Source: Ktedonobacteraceae bacterium (lineage in GTDB: Bacteria > Chloroflexota > Ktedonobacteria > Ktedonobacterales > Ktedonobacteraceae). Taken from it: a stretch of DNA of 9,761 bases. Made by a program: the position numbers and the translations under genes. Location: assembly GCA_014896635.1 (NCBI GenBank), contig JADBKA010000180.1, positions 1 to 9,761 of the forward strand. The letters run 5' to 3'. Shown piece after piece: positions 6,134-9,761 of the stretch. Position 1 is the first letter of the stretch, and each line of letters begins with the position of its first letter. Under the pieces are notes generated by a model. That model was not told the origin of the DNA and did no database searches. It worked only from the letters and a program-made list of their open reading frames with translations.

Positions 6134-6640
6134 TTATGCTTCCTGTTCTGCCTGTATTTCTGCAATAGCCTGCTTGAGCTTCGCATAGACTGAGGCGAGC
6201 AGTTCGGGCATGACCTTGACATCCGCAATGGTCGGCATGAAGTTGACATCGCCGGTCCAGCGCGGAACGATGTGGTAGTGGATATGATCGGCAAAGCCGG
6301 CCCCGGCCACGCGCCCCTGATTGATGCCCATATTGAAGCCATCCGGCTTCATCTTCGCTTGCAATGCCCGTATAGCAAGCTGCGCCTGGCCCATCATGTC
6401 GGCCAGCGTCTCCGCGTCCAGTCGCTCCAGTTGCCCTATATGCTGGTAAGGGGCGATCATCACATGCCCGTTATTATAAGGGTAGAGATTGAGCATCATG
6501 AAACAATGCTTCCCACGATAGAGAATATAATGCTCATCATCGCGTTGTTTAGCTGGTTGCACACAGAAGATGCAGCCCGTTGGAGGTGGTGTTTCTGGTG
6601 AGATAAAAGACATACGCCAGGGCGCCCAGAGATGTTCCAT
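6134..6640 (-). CDS. HIT-family protein, Ap4A phosphorylase/hydrolase-like
   Basis: A histidine-triad nucleotide hydrolase or transferase of 168 residues. The triad is HIHYH (119-123) in DHIHYHIVPRWTGD. Upstream are NLYPYNNGHVMIAPY (51-65) and GFNMGINQG (101-109), which form the nucleotide pocket in this family. A CxxC pair, Cys23-Cys26 (CIFC), suggests a bound zinc as in many HIT enzymes. The order LW-PWRM, NLYPYN-GH, H-H-H-VPRWxGD-NF matches mycobacterial Ap4A phosphorylase (Rv2613c type), so degradation of diadenosine polyphosphates is the likely role, unproven. I chose the ATG at 6640, preceded by GAGAGG. A TTG at 6673 would add 11 residues without a ribosome site. It lies 63 bases downstream of the hxlR-type gene and may share its transcript. 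Confidence 0.88.
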   Translation of the reverse strand: MEHLWAPWRMSFISPETPPPTGCIFCVQPAKQRDDEHYILYRGKHCFMMLNLYPYNNGHVMIAPYQHIGQLERLDAETLADMMGQAQLAIRALQAKMKPDGFNMGINQGRVAGAGFADHIHYHIVPRWTGDVNFMPTIADVKVMPELLASVYAKLKQAIAEIQAEQEA

Positions 6641-6703
6641 AAGTTGACAGCCTCTCTCTAACCAGGATTTCAACTCGTGGTTGTGGCAGAAAGGAATAAG
6701 GTA

Positions 6704-7057
6704 TCAGCAGCTCTTCTCATCCTGCGGTTGCGCCACCCATTGATCGGCCCAGTCATGGATAGCATCTACGACCGGCTTGAGTGCATACCCCTTCTCGGTT
6801 AACTGGTATTCGACGCGCACAGGGATCTCAGGATAGACAACGCGCCTCACCACTCCTTCCGCTTCCAGTTCGCGCAGGCGGTCGCTCAGCACGCGGTCCG
6901 AGAGTCCCTCTACCAGAGTTGTCAGTTCGCTAAAGCGCCGGGGACCACCGAGCAGAGCGTGCAGCAGCAGTCCTGTCCAGCGTTTGCCGAGAAGTGCAGC
7001 GGCGTGTTCATAGCGAGGGCAGGCGTGAGTCAGTTGTGTGGGTGGCTTCGTTGCCAT
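6704..7057 (-). CDS. HxlR-family winged-helix transcriptional regulator
   Basis: A DNA-binding regulator of 117 residues, the usual size of HxlR/DUF24 proteins, which act as dimers. CPRYEHAAALLGKRW (13-27) is the family's opening motif. It is followed by the helix-turn-helix with GGPRRFSEL (37-45) and LSDRVLSDRLRELE (52-65), and the wing VYPEIPVRVEYQLTEKG (74-90). Cys13 is at the position used as a redox or electrophile sensor in QorR/HypR/YodB-type members, and a second Cys is the final residue. The start is the ATG at 7057 with AACAGGCAGG before it. A longer frame to 7213 adds a 52-residue N-terminus lacking family character. The likely promoter is on the same strand at 7168-7140. Its targets are unknown; the divergent modC-like gene and the gene itself are candidates. 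Confidence 0.9.
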   Translation of the reverse strand: MATKPPTQLTHACPRYEHAAALLGKRWTGLLLHALLGGPRRFSELTTLVEGLSDRVLSDRLRELEAEGVVRRVVYPEIPVRVEYQLTEKGYALKPVVDAIHDWADQWVAQPQDEKSC

Positions 7058-7139
7058 ATCCTGCCTGTTATTTTCAGTCAGTTCCATAAAGAAAGTTGGC
7101 CAGATTGATATAAAGTGAGAGCCAGTAACAATTAAGTGT

Positions 7140-7168
7140 AGTATATCATGATTTCGATTCTGGGGCAA
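7140..7168 (-). promoter_or_regulatory. Probable promoter of the hxlR-type gene
   Basis: On the minus strand TTGCCC (7168-7163) lies 17 bases upstream of TATACT (7145-7140), which also carries the extended -10 TG (7148-7147). The start would be near 7133, about 75 bases before the ATG at 7057. The palindrome ATCATGAT (7145-7152) overlaps the -10, so it could be an operator. Confidence 0.5.
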
Positions 7169-7251
7169 GGAATGCCGCATGTAAAATGCACGCTGCTCAA
7201 AAAATACCAGCACGACAAATTGAAAGACTTCGACTCTCCTGTTTCCTGTTG

Positions 7252-7260
7252 TGCTATAAT
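7252..7260 (+). promoter_or_regulatory. Extended -10 promoter upstream of the modC-like gene
   Basis: TGCTATAAT is a perfect extended -10 element. No good -35 lies at the normal distance (GACTCT at 7232-7237 is poor), which extended -10 promoters tolerate. A start near 7267 gives a leader of about 205 bases that includes the inverted repeat at 7273-7310. Confidence 0.45.
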
Positions 7261-7272
7261 GGGTTCCTGGTC

Positions 7273-7310
7273 GCCGGCATCTTCTTGCCCGATCTCAGGA
7301 TCATGCCGGC
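7273..7310 (+). repeat. Perfect 8-bp inverted repeat in the modC-like leader
   Basis: GCCGGCAT (7273-7280) and ATGCCGGC (7303-7310) are exact inverted arms. GATC (7291-7294) and GATC (7299-7302) can pair above them with a TCAG loop, leaving CTTCTTGCCC as a one-sided bulge. It begins about 6 bases after the probable transcription start of the extended -10 promoter. I could not match it to the Moco riboswitch or another known leader. It may act as an early attenuator or protein site. Confidence 0.45.
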
Positions 7311-7339
7311 TGGCTTGCAGATTTTAAGGGGGAGGGGTT

Positions 7340-7348
7340 TGATATAAT
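7340..7348 (+). promoter_or_regulatory. Second extended -10 promoter of the modC-like gene
   Basis: TGATATAAT (7340-7348) is another perfect extended -10. Upstream GGGGGAGGGG replaces any -35 signal. A 7-bp dyad TTTCATC (7365-7371)/GATGAAA (7381-7387) lies just downstream of the expected start and could be an operator or the first hairpin of the transcript. Confidence 0.4.
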
Positions 7349-7472
7349 TCATGGAATATTAAAATTTCATCAAAAGATGAGATGAAAGGAATACAGCGAA
7401 GAATACAAGAAGGAGCATTGAATATCACATAGATTCTGCCTTTGCCGCTATTCAACAGGGAAAAGGAAATAT

Positions 7473-8603
7473 ATGCTGGAAGCCGCATTAGACACGCATC
7501 TTGCTACTTTTCATCTTACCGTCAACTTCTCCTCGCTGGCAGGCAAAACGACGGTGCTGCTCGGAGAGAGTGGCGCGGGCAAGACAACCGTGCTGCGCCT
7601 GCTGGCCGGTCTATTACATCCTGAGCGAGGGCGTATAGCTCTGGATGATATCGTCTATTTTGACCAGACGCGGCGTATCGCAGTTCCGCCGCAGGAGCGT
7701 CCTTTTGGGTATGTATTTCAGGATTATGTGCTTTTTCCTCACCTGACGGTCTTTGAGAACGTCGCTTTTGGTTTGCGCGCCCAGCATCTATCGCGCCGGC
7801 TTGTGCGCCGCCGCGTGGGCGAGGCGCTGGAGATGGTACACCTGGTGGGACTGGACCACCGCCGCCCGGCGCAGTTGTCCGGCGGGCAGCAACAGCGGGT
7901 CGCCCTCGCTCGCGCGCTGGTGTTGCAGCCGAAACTGCTGCTGCTCGATGAGCCTCTAGCTGCTCTGGATGTGCAGACGCGGCGTGAGGTGCGCCAGGAA
8001 CTGCGGCGCATCCTTAACGAAACCGGCATTACGACGGTCCTGGTGACGCATCAATATCTGGACGCACTGCTGTTCGGTCATACCATTCTTGTGCTGGACC
8101 GGGGCAGAGTGATCCAGCAGGGAGACCGGCGCGACCTGCGCGAACATCCGCGCTCTTCTTATGTGGCCGAACTGGTGGGCGTCAATTTCTTCCAGGGGCG
8201 CATCCAGCGCATGGAGACTGAGACGATGTGCGTGGTGCGCCTGCATAATGAGACGCAGGCAATGGAAGTGGTGGCGGAACTGGGGGAGCACGTACAGGAC
8301 GAGAAGAGGCCGTCTGCGGGAGACGAAGCCTTTGTGGTGGTTGATCCGCGCCATATCACGCTACACCAGGGGCCGCCGGATAGCTCGGCCCGCAATATCT
8401 TTCATGGGGAAATAGTGCTCCTGGTGCGGCAGGGAACAACCTCTGCCAGCGAGGGGACAGTGCGCGTGGGAGTGCTCTTTGATCCGTCCATGCCACCACT
8501 CACCGCCGAAATCACGGAAGCCTCGGCAGATCGTCTCGCACTGAGCGAGGGCCAGAGCGTGTACGCGACATTTAAAGCGGGCGAGGCTCGCGCCTATACA
8601 TGA
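7473..8603 (+). CDS. modC: ModC-like ABC transporter ATPase with TOBE domain
   Basis: A 376-residue ATPase of the oxyanion-import class. Motifs in order: Walker A GESGAGKTT (31-39), Q-loop Gln83 in FQDYVLFPHLTVFENVAFG, signature LSGGQ (135-139), Walker B LLLLDEP (155-161), D-loop AALD (163-166) and switch His193. The C-terminal part (about 306-371, from SARNIFHGEI to YATFKAGEA) is a single Mop/TOBE domain of the kind that binds molybdate or tungstate in ModC. The N-terminus LDTHLATFHLTVNF is ModC-like. The start is ATG 7473 with AAGGA at 7463-7467. Neither ModA nor ModB lies beside it, so the substrate is inferred; CysA-, PotA- or FbpC-like relatives are less likely. It has its own promoters and is divergent from the hxlR-type gene. 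Confidence 0.8.
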   Translation: MLEAALDTHLATFHLTVNFSSLAGKTTVLLGESGAGKTTVLRLLAGLLHPERGRIALDDIVYFDQTRRIAVPPQERPFGYVFQDYVLFPHLTVFENVAFGLRAQHLSRRLVRRRVGEALEMVHLVGLDHRRPAQLSGGQQQRVALARALVLQPKLLLLDEPLAALDVQTRREVRQELRRILNETGITTVLVTHQYLDALLFGHTILVLDRGRVIQQGDRRDLREHPRSSYVAELVGVNFFQGRIQRMETETMCVVRLHNETQAMEVVAELGEHVQDEKRPSAGDEAFVVVDPRHITLHQGPPDSSARNIFHGEIVLLVRQGTTSASEGTVRVGVLFDPSMPPLTAEITEASADRLALSEGQSVYATFKAGEARAYT

Positions 8604-8624
8604 CAGGAAGGCGCCGGCAACAGC

Positions 8625-9128
8625 TTAATCGTGGACAGTCTCGCTCTGCCACTCGCAGGTAGGAGGAATAGCCTGCCTGAGCGCCTCGGCCAGTTCGTCC
8701 AGGTTATCCACATCATCGCGGTAAATTGCCCAGACCTTCGCTTTCTGGCCCGGCTGCGTCACCTTGCGATAGGCCGTCACGCTGATGCGCTTGCCATTGG
8801 GGAAGAATTCTTCTTTCACGCGCGTCAGCTCTTCCCAGCGTACCTCGATGACCTGGCCGTTGCGGTCGCGTTTGACCACCGCCTGTTGTTCTAGGGTAAG
8901 TGTAAAGGGTACCGGAGCGATGAGGCGAAGATAATAGGCAAAGCCCAGGATAAAAAGCAGGGCCACGATGGTACTACCGATAACCGATACTCCCTGGCGA
9001 ATAGCAATAGCGAGCGCGAGCGCGGTGAGTGCCAGCACGCCAAAGATCGTCACATACAGTTTAAACGGCCTCAGGCCGGGTCCAACAAAAGCCCGCCCCT
9101 GCCAGTTTGTTGCTGAGGTTGATGCCAT
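8625..9128 (-). CDS. Two-TM membrane protein with a cytosolic C-terminal domain
   Basis: I cannot name a function. The 167-residue product has two hydrophobic helices (about 24-43 and 48-68) joined by a short turn, so both termini should face the same side. The soluble C-terminus (72-167) starts with strand-like PFTLTLEQQAVV, then a charged GQVIEVRWEELTRVKEEFF, ISVTAYRK and a final helix LDELAEALRQAI. This order (two TM helices, a strand pair, W-E-E-L and a closing helix) resembles bacterial PH-like or YcxB-type proteins, weakly. The start is ATG 9128 with GGAG eight bases upstream. A longer frame from 9179 has no support. Its end is 21 bases from the convergent modC-like gene. The minus-strand promoter at 9198-9170 drives it. 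Confidence 0.75.
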   Translation of the reverse strand: MASTSATNWQGRAFVGPGLRPFKLYVTIFGVLALTALALAIAIRQGVSVIGSTIVALLFILGFAYYLRLIAPVPFTLTLEQQAVVKRDRNGQVIEVRWEELTRVKEEFFPNGKRISVTAYRKVTQPGQKAKVWAIYRDDVDNLDELAEALRQAIPPTCEWQSETVHD

Positions 9129-9169
9129 AAATAGTTCTCCAGAGAAGAAAACAAGTCTATCCACGATAT

Positions 9170-9198
9170 ATTGTAGCAATCGCCGGGGGACAATGCAA
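9170..9198 (-). promoter_or_regulatory. Probable promoter of the two-TM protein gene
   Basis: On the minus strand TGCTACAAT (9178-9170) is an extended -10, with TTGCAT (9198-9193) 17 bases upstream as a weak -35. The start near 9163 gives a leader of about 35 bases before the ATG at 9128. Confidence 0.45.
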
Positions 9199-9259
9199 CA
9201 GAGCGGCGAAGCAAAACTGGGACTGGCATCCTAACGCCCTATGCGATATTCGTTCTGTA

Positions 9260-9268
9260 TGATATACT
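9260..9268 (+). promoter_or_regulatory. Probable extended -10 promoter of the ROK gene
   Basis: TGATATACT (9260-9268) is an extended -10 with no clear -35 at the normal distance. It is identical to the element of the hxlR-type gene and would start transcription near 9275, about 95 bases before the ROK start. The leader contains a direct repeat CGAGGCGTG (9282-9290 and 9307-9315, 25 bases apart). Confidence 0.4.
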
Positions 9269-9370
9269 AACTGCATTGTTCCGAGGCGTGTGTTCTGCGT
9301 GGGTTGCGAGGCGTGGGAAAAGCTGTGATGGTGGACGGCGCGCAGCGAAAAGAAAAGGGAGAGCAAGACC

Positions 9371-9761
9371 ATGTCTGAACCTCGTACAGCCGACAGGGGT
9401 GCATCTGAGCGTCCTGGCTCGCAACGCATTACCGGCAAGTTACTTGCGACTGAGGGATATGTTGTTGGCATTGAAATAAGCAGCAGCGGTATCCGGCAAT
9501 CGGTCGCACTGGCCGACCTGGACGGTAATATAGTGCATCGTACACGGCGCGTGCTGGATGATGTGCCTGATACCGCTACGGCTCTGGCGCTGCTGGAAAC
9601 GATGCTGGCCGAGGTGACAGATCCGCAACACCTGGCGCAGGGGCGTATTTTACGTGCAGGAGTGGCGGCGGGAGGTCTCGTTGATGCAGCACACGGGGTT
9701 GTACGCACGCTCTATCATGCACGCCAGTGGGATAACTTCCCGTTGCAGGACTACCTGGCCG
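9371..9761 (+). CDS. ROK-family protein, 5' part only, cut by the right edge
   Basis: The frame from ATG 9371 is open to the end of the window (130 codons and one base). It has AGGGAG at 9356-9361 and an upstream in-frame stop at 9326-9328. After about 30 polar residues comes GYVVGIEISSSGIRQSVAL (29-47), in the place where ROK proteins have the ATP-phosphate motif (GIDIGGTK-like). Later GVAAGGLVDAAHGVVRT and WDNFPLQDYLA match the ROK signature region. The GGT of sugar kinases is replaced by SSS, as in ROK repressors such as NagC and Mlc, yet the N-terminus is too short for their helix-turn-helix. It may be a degenerate or specialised ROK protein. The missing C-terminal part (zinc site and catalytic Asp) decides. 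Confidence 0.75.
   Translation, partial: MSEPRTADRGASERPGSQRITGKLLATEGYVVGIEISSSGIRQSVALADLDGNIVHRTRRVLDDVPDTATALALLETMLAEVTDPQHLAQGRILRAGVAAGGLVDAAHGVVRTLYHARQWDNFPLQDYLA

Noticed and set aside
7410..7421. Strong AAGGAG in the modC-like leader as a gene start
   Set aside because: Only a four-codon TTG frame ending in TAG follows, and the modC frame has a TGA at 7419-7421.
8604..8624. GC-rich sequence between the convergent modC-like and two-TM genes as a terminator
   Set aside because: Only 21 bases, with the short palindrome GGCGCC and no convincing stem or T-run.
9157..9708. 183-codon minus-strand frame opposite the ROK gene
   Set aside because: The plus-strand ROK frame has family motifs and a ribosome site; the antisense frame is Arg/Ser-rich noise.
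1..9761. CRISPR array, tRNA, rRNA, complete insertion sequence or phage genes
   Set aside because: No regularly spaced direct repeats, no RNA gene signatures, and no transposase core, integrase or structural phage proteins were seen on either strand.

Overview
The window reads as an ordinary chromosomal stretch of a moderately GC-rich bacterium. Its centrepiece is a phosphate-acquisition operon. The lipoprotein-type PstS, many GTG/TTG starts, extended -10 promoters and the general look of the proteins suggest Chloroflexota, possibly the Ktedonobacteria. This placement is an inference from protein style and was not tested by any search.

Left edge (1-667): the first 27 codons of a minus-strand gene run off the window at position 1. 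They are followed by about 590 bases without a convincing gene. This stretch holds a palindrome (126-139), a perfect 17-bp inverted repeat (198-214/257-273), a possible promoter with a foldable segment behind it (290-396), four 11-bp-spaced Pho-box-like repeats (511-554) with a -10 element, and a dyad in the presumed pstS leader (581-621).

Phosphate operon (668-6085, plus strand): pstS (lipoprotein binding protein), a strong intercistronic stem-loop, pstC and pstA (permeases, overlapping by ATGA), a small ORF that resembles the C-terminal beta-barrel of integrase-type transposases, pstB (ATPase), a PhoB/OmpR-type response regulator, and a small unrecognised helical protein. PstSCAB would import phosphate. 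The response regulator probably acts on the Pho-type repeats in front of pstS, giving a feedback circuit. Neither a PhoR-like kinase nor PhoU is present in the window.

Middle (6086-7057): a stem-loop separates the plus-strand operon from two minus-strand genes. These are an HxlR-type regulator and, downstream of it, a HIT protein similar to Ap4A phosphorylases.

Right part (7058-9761): a 415-bp intergenic region holds a minus-strand promoter for hxlR and two extended -10 promoters plus inverted repeats leading into a ModC-like ABC ATPase with a TOBE domain. Neither flanking gene of that ATPase is a molybdate-binding protein or permease. Then come a convergent two-TM protein with a cytosolic C-terminal domain, and the 5' part of a ROK-family gene whose N-terminal phosphate-loop signature is degenerate and which has no HTH. 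The ROK gene is cut by the right edge.

Nothing here is clearly a new defence or mobile system. The most unusual items are the transposase-like small gene inside the pst operon, the layered regulatory region ahead of pstS, and the degenerate ROK protein.
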